Positions 9,956-20,022 of a DNA stretch of 64,000 nt are shown one piece after another. The stretch comes from Candidatus Enterosoma merdigallinarum (GTDB lineage: Bacteria; Bacillota_I; Bacilli_A; RFN20; CAG-288). Within the stretch, counting starts at the first letter, position 1. Every line of letters begins with the position of its first letter. The stretch lies in contig DVNL01000007.1 of NCBI GenBank assembly GCA_018714385.1, positions 1-64,000 of the forward strand, written 5' to 3'. A program made the position numbers and the translations under genes. The notes under the pieces were generated by a model. That model was not told where the DNA came from, made no database searches, and saw only the letters and a list, made by a program, of their open reading frames with translations.

Positions 9956-12134
9956 GTTTCTTTCTCCGTGGCAGAAGAAGGGGAAGCAAGAAGACAAGGA
10001 CGACAAAAAGGAAAGACAGGAAAAGGGCCAGGAAGCCGTAAAGATAGGAGAAGAGAAGCGATCCGGGGAAGAAGGAGTAGATGGCCTTCACGACCGGCTG
10101 GAATAGGGAGGGCGATAGGATGGCGGAAAGAAGGAAGGACGGGAAAGCGATCGTCAAGATGGAACAGAGATAGAGGAGAAGGCGGTCTTTCTTCCGGAAT
10201 CCCCAGAGGATGAGAAGAGTCTCCTCTCGCCGAAGGTCCTTTTCGATCGTGATGAGATAAAGCAGTGCGATCAAGATGGCGATGCCGAAGAAAGACAGGG
10301 AGAGAACGATCCACATGGTTCTAGCCTGCCCCTGTATGAAGGGGAAGATATTTTGGACATAGAAACCGTCGATGTCGATCTTGCCGTCGAGAACCTCTTT
10401 TTCGTTATCGAGCAAGTAGCTTAAGGGATAGCTCGTTTCCGAAAAACCGACGCGCAAGGAGAAAAGCTCTGAGGAAATCTTCTCTAAGACAACTTTCTGG
10501 ACAAGGGAGGGGAGAGTCCATGCCGCTTCGTCATCGATGACGCCATAGCAACCGACGATCGTCAAAGAATAAGTTTCCGTTTTTTGGAAGGCGTTTGTCG
10601 GCGTGACAAGGTCCAGGACGAGAGAGAGGCCCTCTTCCTTTAGGAAGGCATTTCCTATGGCATTATCCGCACCGAAGAAGTATTGCTCGAGGCAGGAGTT
10701 GTCCACGACGATCTCGTTTTCGTTCTTTGGCAAGCGTCCGAGAAGATAGTAGCTTTTTTCGCCGGTGGCATAGAAATTCTCTTCCGCCTCACTTCTGCTC
10801 GGGAAGAAAGTGTAATTCCGACAATCTTTGAGGTCGGACGAAAAATAGGTATCCCTTTTGTTCTCTTCGACTCCGATCGAGTCGTAGAAGTCATCGATCG
10901 TATCGGAAAGATTCCCTCCTTGGAAGAGCGACACGTTTTGCCTGAGATATTCCCGATAGGCCGATGATGAGGCGATTGCTGTCGGGTAGGAGGAGAAGTC
11001 TCCGGAGTCGAAATAGCCTGCGATGACAAACTCGTAGTCATTCCGCCCGAGAGGGAAAGAAGAGCCGACATCGGAAGAGAGACCTTTGTCATGGATCTGA
11101 TCGCGGATGGCAGAATCAATCAGGATAGGGATGCTATCCCCATTGTCTTCGGTATCGGAAAAAGAGGGAAGGGCACCATAAAGATCACGGATATCCTCAT
11201 CGAGATAGATGGCATATTTCCCGTCTTGGTCGTTGTTTGCCGCAAGACAGGGGATCATGTCCTCATCGATCAAAGAATTTGTATGACAAACGTATGTCTT
11301 TTTGTCTTCCAATGCCGAAGCGAGACTGCCTTTGGCATCAAAGCCAAAGTAGTTGAAGCCGAAGAATCCAAAGAAAAAAGCGACAAAGAGGAGAACAGCA
11401 GTGGAAAAATAGGCGGCCTTGTTTGACAGCGCTTTGTGAACACTCAAAGAGAGAAGGGGCTTTTTGATTCTATTGACCTCTATCTGCTTCTCATTCTTGG
11501 CTTTGCCATCCTCTTTTTTGATATTGTTCTCGACGATTTTTCCATGCTTGAGAACGATCTTTCCATCGGCACAATTCTCGAAAAGCTCCAAGTCATGGCT
11601 GGCGACAAGGACAAGGTGGTCCTTTGAGAATTCTTTCAACTTCTGAATCACAATCTGGGCATTATCATCGTCGAGGTTGGCCGTCGGTTCGTCGGATAGG
11701 AGAATGGGCGTGTTTTTCAGAATGCCACAAGCCAAAGCCAGGCGCTCGCTTTCCCCTTTTGAAAGCTTGGAGGCCTTTTCGGATTCTTCCAATGTGAAAG
11801 CGTCAGCCATCTTTAATGCTTCTTGCCGATTGGATGTGGCAAGAAGCAGATTGTCCATAACGGTCAATCCGTTGAAGACATTGTTCTCGACACGAACATA
11901 TGTCAAAGAATTGCGATAGAAATTTTCATCGCAGCACACCTTCTTTCCGTCAAAAAGAATTGTTCCGGAATCCGGTTCTTTCAACCCGGCTATCAAATCC
12001 AGCAGGGTCGTTTTCCCGCAGCCGGAAGCCCCCGTGACAAGAAAGAGGCCAGAGTCTGGAAAAGACAAATCATGGATTTCCAAAGAGAAGTCCGTATCAC
12101 CATATTGTTTAGTGAGGGAGATTATTGCAATCAT
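9939..12134 (-). CDS. ABC transporter, ATPase fused to FtsX/MacB-like permease
   Basis: GASGCGKTTLL, LSKGESERLALACGIL, LLSDEPTANLD, then a TM, a large extracellular domain and three TMs; overlaps 8645-9955. Confidence 0.88.
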   Translation of the reverse strand: MIAIISLTKQYGDTDFSLEIHDLSFPDSGLFLVTGASGCGKTTLLDLIAGLKEPDSGTILFDGKKVCCDENFYRNSLTYVRVENNVFNGLTVMDNLLLATSNRQEALKMADAFTLEESEKASKLSKGESERLALACGILKNTPILLSDEPTANLDDDNAQIVIQKLKEFSKDHLVLVASHDLELFENCADGKIVLKHGKIVENNIKKEDGKAKNEKQIEVNRIKKPLLSLSVHKALSNKAAYFSTAVLLFVAFFFGFFGFNYFGFDAKGSLASALEDKKTYVCHTNSLIDEDMIPCLAANNDQDGKYAIYLDEDIRDLYGALPSFSDTEDNGDSIPILIDSAIRDQIHDKGLSSDVGSSFPLGRNDYEFVIAGYFDSGDFSSYPTAIASSSAYREYLRQNVSLFQGGNLSDTIDDFYDSIGVEENKRDTYFSSDLKDCRNYTFFPSRSEAEENFYATGEKSYYLLGRLPKNENEIVVDNSCLEQYFFGADNAIGNAFLKEEGLSLVLDLVTPTNAFQKTETYSLTIVGCYGVIDDEAAWTLPSLVQKVVLEKISSELFSLRVGFSETSYPLSYLLDNEKEVLDGKIDIDGFYVQNIFPFIQGQARTMWIVLSLSFFGIAILIALLYLITIEKDLRREETLLILWGFRKKDRLLLYLCSILTIAFPSFLLSAILSPSLFQPVVKAIYSFFPGSLLFSYLYGFLALFLSFLFVVLVFLLPLLLPRRKKHDHSH

Positions 12135-12196
12135 TCGGCTCTTTTCCTTTTTTGTTTTTTAAAAAATAGTTGTTGATTACTTGTAAAAATTATAGT

Positions 12197-12204
12197 GGGG
12201 GGGG
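12197..12204. repeat. G8 homopolymer in the divergent promoter region
   Basis: tatagtGGGGGGGGagtgatg between the ABC gene (12134, minus) and the TetR gene (12271, plus). Confidence 0.9.
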
Positions 12205-12224
12205 AGTGATGTTTTCTACCATGC

Positions 12225-12256
12225 CCATACAAAAATTGCGAATCTGTATGGTTCGC
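12225..12256. promoter_or_regulatory. Candidate TetR operator (two overlapping inverted repeats)
   Basis: CCATACA-N13-TGTATGG (12225-12251) and GCGAA-N9-TTCGC (12238-12256), directly upstream of the TetR gene. Confidence 0.5.
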
Positions 12257-12270
12257 ATTAGAATGTTTTC

Positions 12271-12810
12271 ATGAACAAAAATGCCAAAGAATGTTTCTAC
12301 ACGACTTTCTTGCAAATGATTTCGACGACAGGAGTCGAAAAACTTTCTGTAAAGCGGATCTGTGGCAATGCCGGTTTTCCAAGGGAGACTTTCTACTATC
12401 ATTTTCAGAATCTGGAAGACTTCCTCGAAAAATGCACGGCCCATTTTTTCCTCGGCCTATTGTCTTTCCTGTCTGAAGCGTTGATGTCCGGGGACAAATG
12501 GCGGCGAAATATGTTGTCTATCGCCCAAAAAAGCTCTGAAATCCGTCCGTTTTTTGAGCAAGAGCCTTTGATTTATCTGTTTGAGAAACGGGTAGAGTCA
12601 AAATTCTTGAAGCGTATCGAAGATTTCGAGGCAAAAGAGAGAACGACCATTCTCTTGGATTACTTTGTCCTGATGGGGACTGTCCAATTTATCGCAAGGA
12701 ATCCGGACAAAGCGCTTGATGGAAGGGTTCTGCAATCCTATCTTTCCAGGCGTTCGATCAAAGAGTTTCTGGCGCTCCTTGCAGAAATACTTCAAGAAAA
12801 AAAGCCCTAG
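12271..12810 (+). CDS. TetR/AcrR-family transcriptional regulator
   Basis: MNKNAKECFYTTFLQMISTTGVEKLSVKRICGNAGFPRETFYYHFQNLEDFLEKC: N-terminal TetR HTH. Confidence 0.85.
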   Translation: MNKNAKECFYTTFLQMISTTGVEKLSVKRICGNAGFPRETFYYHFQNLEDFLEKCTAHFFLGLLSFLSEALMSGDKWRRNMLSIAQKSSEIRPFFEQEPLIYLFEKRVESKFLKRIEDFEAKERTTILLDYFVLMGTVQFIARNPDKALDGRVLQSYLSRRSIKEFLALLAEILQEKKP

Positions 12811-12965
12811 ATCTCACGTCAAAGCTTCCAAAAAAGAGCAAGAGGGCATCGGCAAATAAGAAAGCGCTTACTTACGGTGTTTTCCTGTATCAATGGATTT
12901 CTGTCCATAACTTTTAGAATCTCTGTATTTATAATTAATCCATATTGTAAGAAAGGAGACAACGA

Positions 12966-15188
12966 ATGCGATCTCGTGTCATTGTACGTTGTGCCGTTCT
13001 GTCTCTTTCATCTCTTGCTCTTCTAGCCGCCTGTTCCAATTTGCCGGGCGCGTCTTCTACCCTTCCTTCTGTTTCCACCAGCGACAGCGTTTCTTCATTG
13101 CCGACTAGCCCTTCTACTTCTACCCCCCCCGCTTCATCTGACAGCTCTACGACCGGCAAGCCTTCTTCGAGTTCCTCTTCCTCCTCGAGTTCTTCTTCCG
13201 ACTCTTCAAGTAGCGGATCCTCTTCAAGCTCGTCCTCCTCCTCCTCTAATTCTTCTTCTTCTTCAAATTCCTCTTCTTCCGATTCCTCCACTTCTAGTTC
13301 TTCTGCCATCGTTCTTCCGGATCCGACGGAAAAGACGTGGGAAGAGATTCTCGAAGACATTGATGCTGTCTCGACGCAGGAGAACAAATCCATGAGTTTC
13401 CAGGACAGTTTCACGTCCTCTCATGGAACGGTCTCTTTTTATGAAAACGAGATTCTGGAGCAGACCTATCCCGATGGAAGCCAGGATTACGATATCCTCT
13501 ATCGGGCAAGGGAAGATGGCTATTATTACGAAATCGACACGGAGTCCCAGTCGAGTTCCAAACTCAAGATCGAAGAAGGGGAAACGGATATCTTCTCCAA
13601 GACAACGATCACGCCTGAGGAGGTCGATGAGAATCTTCTCGGAATCGAGCATAGCCTTTCTTCCTTCCTGGAAAAGGCGACCTCGACCTATCTTGCCTAT
13701 AATGTCGTCGAGGAAAGTGTCAGTCACTATATCACCAACAATGGCGAGGACTATGATGTTTTGATCCAGTCCGGAACGACGTCCCGCCACACTTATGAAA
13801 CGACTTTGACTTTCGATCTTGAAGGAACGCTTCTTCGCGGAGAATTCTTCGACAGGACTTGGAGCGAAGAGAATTACGACGTCGAGGAAGGCGCTCCGAT
13901 CGACGAGACGAAGGAACCGGAGTCCGAAGATTCCCTTGTCGTCGCTTTCACGGCTGGTGACAGGCCATCGGGGGCACCGAAATTTGATCGTTCCCCCTAT
14001 TTTGTCGAAAGCCTTGGGGATATTCGTGTCTACACAGAAGGCTATGGCGACAAGGAGGTCGTCGAGGCGGGGCAATATCTCAATGTCGAGATCGAGAGCT
14101 ATGCGCCGGAAACGGCCTTGGACATCGATGATTTCGACATCATCGCCGTCGAGGACGAGACGATCATCGGCAAAGTTTCGGAATACTCTTCCTCTTACAA
14201 AGCACTTAAGCCTGGCACGACCACAGTCACTATCGGCGATCCTTTGGGTCTTGTCACCAAGGACGTTGAAGTGACCGTCGTTCAGCCGATGCCGACTTCC
14301 GTTTATATTGATTACAATGCCAAAAAAGAACTGGAAGTCGATGAAATCCTAGATATTTCCTATGAAGTCATGCCCGAAGAAGCTTTGCAGGATGTTACTG
14401 CGACTTCAAGCGACGAAAGCGTCTTGAAGGTTCTGGAAGTTGATCTCGAAAACAATGTCGTGAAAGTCCAGGGCGTGAAAGAGGGCACGGCGACATTGAC
14501 CGTCGAGTCGAAAGCCGATCCCACGAAGACAGCCACGCTTGATATGGTCGTCACGCCGAAGAAGGTCCATGGCGATGCCAGCTTCCTCATCGGGACATGG
14601 ACGGGAACGACGGACATCTTCGAGACTACCTTCACCTTTCACGATGATTTCACGGGCAGTGTCGAGCAGAAAGTCGAATCCATCGCCGTTCCCAATTCCG
14701 CCACTTTCACATACGAGTATGTCGACGGGAAGATCAATTTCACGACATGGGAAAGCGAAGACGACACGATTCGTGAACCTACGTCTGTCACTTACGATTC
14801 CGAAAGCGGTGTTTTGTCCATCACTGCCCGCTGCCTTGATGATTTTGGGGATTTCACCACAGTCAATATGAAGCTGACAAAGGCAACCAGTCCGCTGGAC
14901 TTCCTGCTTGGAAAATGGACGGGTTACGACGAATATGATTCCAATCCCATCAATCTCTATTTTGAAGATGGCGGGCAAGGCAGGGTTGAGGCCGGATACA
15001 ATTTCAACAGCAAGGGTACTTTCATCTACACCTACTCTGACGGTGTGCTCGCCTTCCAAGAATGGGATTACGATTATTATTACAACCCTGACGAGATTGT
15101 TGTCAGCGAAGACAAGACGACGATCACCATGGAATTGGAAGATTACGATGGCTTCTGGGACTATACTTTCACGAAAGCCGAAGAATAA
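12966..15188 (+). CDS. Lipoprotein with poly-Ser linker and Ig-like (BIG2-type) domain
   Basis: Lipobox LALLAACS; about 70 residues dominated by Ser; IDYNAKKELEVDEILDISYEVMPEEALQDVTATSSDESVLKV..VQGVKEGTATLTVES. Confidence 0.88.
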   Translation: MRSRVIVRCAVLSLSSLALLAACSNLPGASSTLPSVSTSDSVSSLPTSPSTSTPPASSDSSTTGKPSSSSSSSSSSSSDSSSSGSSSSSSSSSSNSSSSSNSSSSDSSTSSSSAIVLPDPTEKTWEEILEDIDAVSTQENKSMSFQDSFTSSHGTVSFYENEILEQTYPDGSQDYDILYRAREDGYYYEIDTESQSSSKLKIEEGETDIFSKTTITPEEVDENLLGIEHSLSSFLEKATSTYLAYNVVEESVSHYITNNGEDYDVLIQSGTTSRHTYETTLTFDLEGTLLRGEFFDRTWSEENYDVEEGAPIDETKEPESEDSLVVAFTAGDRPSGAPKFDRSPYFVESLGDIRVYTEGYGDKEVVEAGQYLNVEIESYAPETALDIDDFDIIAVEDETIIGKVSEYSSSYKALKPGTTTVTIGDPLGLVTKDVEVTVVQPMPTSVYIDYNAKKELEVDEILDISYEVMPEEALQDVTATSSDESVLKVLEVDLENNVVKVQGVKEGTATLTVESKADPTKTATLDMVVTPKKVHGDASFLIGTWTGTTDIFETTFTFHDDFTGSVEQKVESIAVPNSATFTYEYVDGKINFTTWESEDDTIREPTSVTYDSESGVLSITARCLDDFGDFTTVNMKLTKATSPLDFLLGKWTGYDEYDSNPINLYFEDGGQGRVEAGYNFNSKGTFIYTYSDGVLAFQEWDYDYYYNPDEIVVSEDKTTITMELEDYDGFWDYTFTKAEE
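13133..13140 (+). repeat. C8 homopolymer in the lipoprotein coding sequence
   Basis: tcta-CCCCCCCC-gcttcatct, in frame as STPPAS. Confidence 0.9.
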
Positions 15189-15202
15189 CGAAAGGACAGA
15201 CA

Positions 15203-16630
15203 ATGAATATGCGAATTCAGAAAGGTTTTTTCCTTTTCCTTCCCCTTCTTTTGACAGGATGCACTGGTCAATCGACCTCAAGCGCTGCGCTATCCAGCAC
15301 GACCTCGGCGGACACTTCTTCGACACCCTCTCCCTCTTCTCCGAGCAGCTCTTCCTCCGCAAGCTCGTCCCAGAGCAGCGAGGATCCCGTCCTCCAAAAT
15401 ATCGCCTCTGCCCTTGAGGCCGTCTCTCCTTCCGCGACGCTGACGGGCGATTATCTTTCGATGTATCCTTCGGATGGATCGACTTATGACGAAGGCAGCT
15501 ATGAGGTCTCCATCGGTGCCGACTTCTATTATGTCGAAAGGGAGTATGCCGATGTCTACGGCAATGCGACATCGGAGGAACATACCTTCAAGGTCGGAGA
15601 GGAAGGCCAGATCCAGGAGCAGACCATATCTCTTCTCAATGTGCCGTCCTATGTGGACTATGTCAATCCGTTCACGGACGAGACGATGAAGGCGGGAAAA
15701 CTTCTGTCCAATCCCTTTGCTACCCTTGAGGCCGAGGACTTCACTTCCGTCGGCAGCGGTCTTTATGAGCTCTCCCAGGAGAAGCTCTCGGCTTTTGCCG
15801 GCTTCGCCACCTTCGAGAACATCCGCTCCGACCGTTCCTATGAATGCGAGATCGAGTCTGCCGTCTTCGAGATTCTCGACGGCAGCTTCACCACCGGTGT
15901 GGTGACCACCAAGGCCCAAAGCGACGGTATGCTCATTCCGGATGATTTCATTTTCGAATTCACTTTCGAGATTGCCCCCTGTGAATTCACAGAGGCACCG
16001 GTGATTTCGGCTTACGAGCATCGGGAAGAACACGGCAAGCTCAAGAAGGCTTTCGACAGCCTTGATGCCAAAATCCAGGAAGGCAACTACACGGTTGTGG
16101 CGGACGATGAGGAGACAGGCGGCGAGTTTTCCATGCAATATGAAACCTACTACACGAAAGACGTCATCTATTCGACCTTCCGTCCTCTGATCTACACCTA
16201 TACCGAAGGCTATGTCTTAAGCGAAGGAAGCACCTTCCAGCATTTCTATTACTATACCGCCGGGGAGAATGCCGGCACGGCGAAACTCTCCACGACGGGA
16301 AGCCGGGCCTATAAGGATAGACAATGGCTGGATGTCGACGTTTCCAGCTTCGCCGTGGAGTTCTTCCATGAAGACAGGGAGAATGTCTTCGTCACTAGCG
16401 ATCCCCATGTCGTCGCGGAGATCGGGGCTTTCCTCTGCCCCTTCATCGACAAGCTCGACCCCTATTACATCGCTAACAAAGTCGAGATCACGCTGGATAG
16501 CAATGGAGAGATCTCGACGATCGCTAGGACGGCCTACGACTGGGCCGCCGGCTACACGGATGTCTTCACTTATACGATAACGGATGTCGGGACGACGACG
16601 ATTCCGGAAGAGGTCCTTGCCGCATTATGA
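15203..16630 (+). CDS. Lipoprotein of unknown function with Ser-rich linker
   Basis: Lipobox LPLLLTGCTG; 475 aa; overlaps the next gene. Confidence 0.85.
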   Translation: MNMRIQKGFFLFLPLLLTGCTGQSTSSAALSSTTSADTSSTPSPSSPSSSSSASSSQSSEDPVLQNIASALEAVSPSATLTGDYLSMYPSDGSTYDEGSYEVSIGADFYYVEREYADVYGNATSEEHTFKVGEEGQIQEQTISLLNVPSYVDYVNPFTDETMKAGKLLSNPFATLEAEDFTSVGSGLYELSQEKLSAFAGFATFENIRSDRSYECEIESAVFEILDGSFTTGVVTTKAQSDGMLIPDDFIFEFTFEIAPCEFTEAPVISAYEHREEHGKLKKAFDSLDAKIQEGNYTVVADDEETGGEFSMQYETYYTKDVIYSTFRPLIYTYTEGYVLSEGSTFQHFYYYTAGENAGTAKLSTTGSRAYKDRQWLDVDVSSFAVEFFHEDRENVFVTSDPHVVAEIGAFLCPFIDKLDPYYIANKVEITLDSNGEISTIARTAYDWAAGYTDVFTYTITDVGTTTIPEEVLAAL

Positions 16631-17925
16631 GGAAAGGACTTCTTCTCCTTCCTCTTCTCTTCCTTGCCTCTTGCGGAACTGTGGACAGTTCCTCTTCTTT
16701 CTCGTCTCCCTCCTCGGAAAGTTCGACGTCTTCTCCAACTAGCCCCTCCTCGACGACAGGAACATCGTCTTCCTCAACTTTGTCCGGGAGCGTCAGCGAC
16801 GCACTTAACTATGCTAAGGAAAGGGCATTGACTTTGGAAGGGGACTGCACCCTTCTTGTCAACGATAGCGAGACTCCCTATGCCCACTATGTCCTCGGTT
16901 TCGACGAACAGGCCATTTCCGTTCGTGAGGATCTGGTCTCGACCGATGGGACGATGGTGGAAGGGACGGAGACAATCTATTTTGCGAAGGAAAACGGCAA
17001 GACATACAGCCGCCAAATCAATCTCGATAATGAAGTCGAGGACGTTCCCCTTCTGTCGGGTGGGGAAAGCGTGGCTTTCGCGGAAAATTTCCCCAACCCG
17101 TTCTCGGTGCTCAAGTTTTCCGACATCCTCAGCTACGAGAACACCTATCTTCTCAAGCCGAATGCCATTTCGACCTTCTCCCTGTATGCCCTCCATCAGT
17201 CTGTCTCGCCTACGAAGATCGAACTGAGCATGGAAGAAGGACGATTCACGCACATTCGGATCAAGACGTCGACCTATGGCGGCCTTGGCGGGGTCGGCCT
17301 TTCCTATCGCTACGACCTAGCCATCCGTTACGATACGCCGATCTCTGCACCGGAGCTTACGCCGTATCCTACGGAAGAAGAGCATGCCACCCTTGAGGCG
17401 GCTTTGGCCCGACTCGATGAAAAGGTCGCAGGACACAACTACACCATCGAAATGAAACTGGATGCCGGAAGCGGAGCTGTGCCGTTTGCGTACTACGTCA
17501 CCGAAGAAGGACATCTCGACACGAGCATCGATTCTTCCGGTGCCATTCAAGGCCTGATCCGTCAGCACGACGGATATCACTATTTCACCTATGCTTCCGG
17601 CACGGCGACGATCGATGACAGCGAAGCCTATGACTTGGATGAGATTGAATTGGATTTCCTTTCCTTCGCTCCCGAACTCTTTGTCTCGCAGGGAAAATCC
17701 TTCCACTCCCGAAGCGGCTACGCCGCAAGCCTTTCGACGATGGTCGCCCCGATGCTCTACCGGGACTATCTTGCAAGCTGCGCGACGGATGTCGAAATCG
17801 CTGTCGAGGGGGAAGACGTCCGCTCGCTGGAAATCTTTTTCGTCGATTTGAACAACATGATTTCCGGCAGTCTTTCCATGTCTTTCACAGACTTCCAAAA
17901 GACGACTTGGCCGATTGAGATCTGA
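16627..17925 (+). CDS. Lipoprotein of unknown function, related layout to 15203-16630
   Basis: Lipobox LLFLASCGT; Ser-rich linker; shares EEH..L..A...LD.K...NYT with the upstream lipoprotein. Confidence 0.85.
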   Translation: MRKGLLLLPLLFLASCGTVDSSSSFSSPSSESSTSSPTSPSSTTGTSSSSTLSGSVSDALNYAKERALTLEGDCTLLVNDSETPYAHYVLGFDEQAISVREDLVSTDGTMVEGTETIYFAKENGKTYSRQINLDNEVEDVPLLSGGESVAFAENFPNPFSVLKFSDILSYENTYLLKPNAISTFSLYALHQSVSPTKIELSMEEGRFTHIRIKTSTYGGLGGVGLSYRYDLAIRYDTPISAPELTPYPTEEEHATLEAALARLDEKVAGHNYTIEMKLDAGSGAVPFAYYVTEEGHLDTSIDSSGAIQGLIRQHDGYHYFTYASGTATIDDSEAYDLDEIELDFLSFAPELFVSQGKSFHSRSGYAASLSTMVAPMLYRDYLASCATDVEIAVEGEDVRSLEIFFVDLNNMISGSLSMSFTDFQKTTWPIEI

Positions 17926-17941
17926 AGCTCTGTTCCAAGAG

Positions 17942-17979
17942 AAGCCTCGGCTCGTCCTTGTTGGGCCGAGGCTTTTTGT
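17942..17979 (+). terminator. Rho-independent terminator
   Basis: AAGCCTCGGC...GCCGAGGCTTTTTGTTTT just after the lipoprotein operon. Confidence 0.85.
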
Positions 17980-18673
17980 TTTGCCTGGGAGAAGGGATAA
18001 AACGGAACTCGATGCGAAAGAATATGATTTTGAATGCTGAGAAGAGAGTCGAAACGAAGTGTGACAAAGACAAGGCGAATTGGGTTTTTAGAGTGGAAAA
18101 GAAGCGAGGTGAGAGAAATTTCGGTATACTGAAAAGATATTTTACGTTGATATTAGGTAATGAATTTAACAAATAATAATATTGAATTTATTCATTAAAC
18201 TCATGTATTAAGAAAAAGCCAATCTTTTTCAGAGAAAAAATAGCACAAGGGATACGAAAAAGAAAAGGAGGATTGAATCACTTGCACATGTTTTTGCTAT
18301 GAGCATAAAACAAAGCTTTTTAATATTATAAAGATTGGTATACAGAAATATCTTTAAAAATTAAGAAAAAAATTTAATTAATTTTGCGATGAAATTTTTA
18401 TCATATAAAAAAGATACCACTTTTTATTAAGTGTGAAAAAAGCCAGGCACCATAGAGAAAGACATCTGAGAATCTTGGGAAACGATAAATCTTTTCGAGG
18501 GATGCTTTTTTGTTTCGATAAGAGAAGACAGGCTTTTCCGAGATGCCAGCTCTTGCGAAGAAAGACGCTCGGCTTCAGCCCGTTGTCAAAACAAAGCAGG
18601 AGGATTTTGAAAGCGTTGACCGGTTTCTTGTCGCCTGTTGTCTTTTGCCGATGAATCTCCTATAACTATAAAT

Positions 18674-20022
18674 ATGAATTTTGTGGAATCGCTTTCTTTT
18701 TATTTCACGATGGTCTGTGATGCGACGCAATATATCACCATTTTCATCTTTTCTCTTTCCCTTCTTGCCCTGTCCTTGCCGAAGACCTTCGATAAGAAAA
18801 GCATTCTTTTCCTTGTTTTGCGTTTTCTTATCTTTTATGCCTCCTTCCTGTTGATAGGCGCCCTTTTCTTCTCCTTGGATCGTATGATTCCGCATTCGTT
18901 CGGCATTCTTTTCAATCTCTCCTATCTTTTCCTTCCTCTTATCTATATTTTTATCTTCCTCAAGGATGATTTCTGGCATCGCTATGTGAAATTCTCCTTT
19001 CTGGCAGCCTCCTTCTTTGTTGCCTTGGAGGTGTCAAGAAACATGGGCCTGATCCTCGGTGAAGTGACGGGCGACAACTTTGGCTGGGTGGTCTTCGGGC
19101 GAACATGCCCGTTCCTTTTCTGTCTCCCTGTTTCCTACCTCATGTGGCGCTACGATATTTCAAAGTACAAGAACCTCAGCAAGCCGCTTTTGGCCATTGT
19201 CAGTATCATCGCCTATTCCCTTATTGCCGTTGCGATCTTTGAAAACCAGTCCTCTCCGGGAAGGGAGGATTCCATTTCGGTGTTGGCATCGTTCTCCTGC
19301 CTTTACCTCGTTCTTCTGATCATCCTGTGCCTGACATACTATTGCTTCTACTATTTCACGAAGTCAAGGCACGAGGCTCTTTTGGCCGACATCCGCCTTT
19401 CCTTGGGAGAAGCCCAGATGGACCAGCTTCAGTCGGATATCTTCAATCGTGAGGAACTCTCCAAGATGCGCCACGATCTGAAAAATCAGCTCTCCTACAT
19501 TCGGACGCTTCTCAAAGAAGGAAAGATAGAGGAAGCCACCGGCTTCATTGAGGAATTGACGCATCAACACGACGACGTCCTCAACAGTTTCTCATGCTCA
19601 AACAGCGTCATCGCCGGCATCATCAACATGGAGACCGCCAAGGCCAAGAGACGCGGAATCAAGCTTGTCGCCCATGCCGTCGTCCCCCCCACCTTCCCAT
19701 CGAACAGACCGACTTGTGCTCCTTGATTTCGAATCTTCTGGACAATGCTTTCTTCTATTCCGACGGGCGCATTCCGCCGAAGATCGATATCTTTACTTAT
19801 AAGGATTATCTGAGGATCATCGTCGTCAATTCCGTTCCCGAAGGCTCGGAGAAGGAAGCCGTGGCCTTGAAGACGTCAAAATCGCGGAAGAGGCACGGAT
19901 ACGGCACGAAGATCATCCGCTCGATCGCCAGCTCCTATGACGGCTATGCCCGCTTCGAGGCCGACAAGGGAAGGTTCACCGCAGATGTCGTCTTGATGCT
20001 CAAGGAGAAAAAGGATGCTTGA
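18674..20022 (+). pseudogene. GHKL sensor histidine kinase (AgrC/ComD-like), split by a frameshift at a C7 tract
   Basis: TM N-terminus, MRHDLKNQLSYIRTLLKEGKIEEATGFIEEL, then the second frame continues PIEQTDLCSLISNLLDNAFFYSDG...KRHGYGTKIIRSIASSYDGYARFEADKGRFTADVVL. Frame change at 19684-19690. Confidence 0.85.

Noticed and set aside
13140-13300. Ser-codon repeat (TCT/TCC/AGT) as a CRISPR-like or structural DNA repeat
   Set aside because: It is a poly-Ser lipoprotein linker with mixed codons; there is no repeat-spacer pattern.
18240-18330. Possible leader peptide after AAAAGGAGG in the AT-rich intergenic region
   Set aside because: Only a six-codon TTG-start frame follows at a usable distance; no attenuator structure was evident.
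18433-18654. 73-aa ORF upstream of the kinase as an AgrD-like signal peptide
   Set aside because: The translation is Arg-rich and unlike AgrD; no processing protease gene is adjacent.
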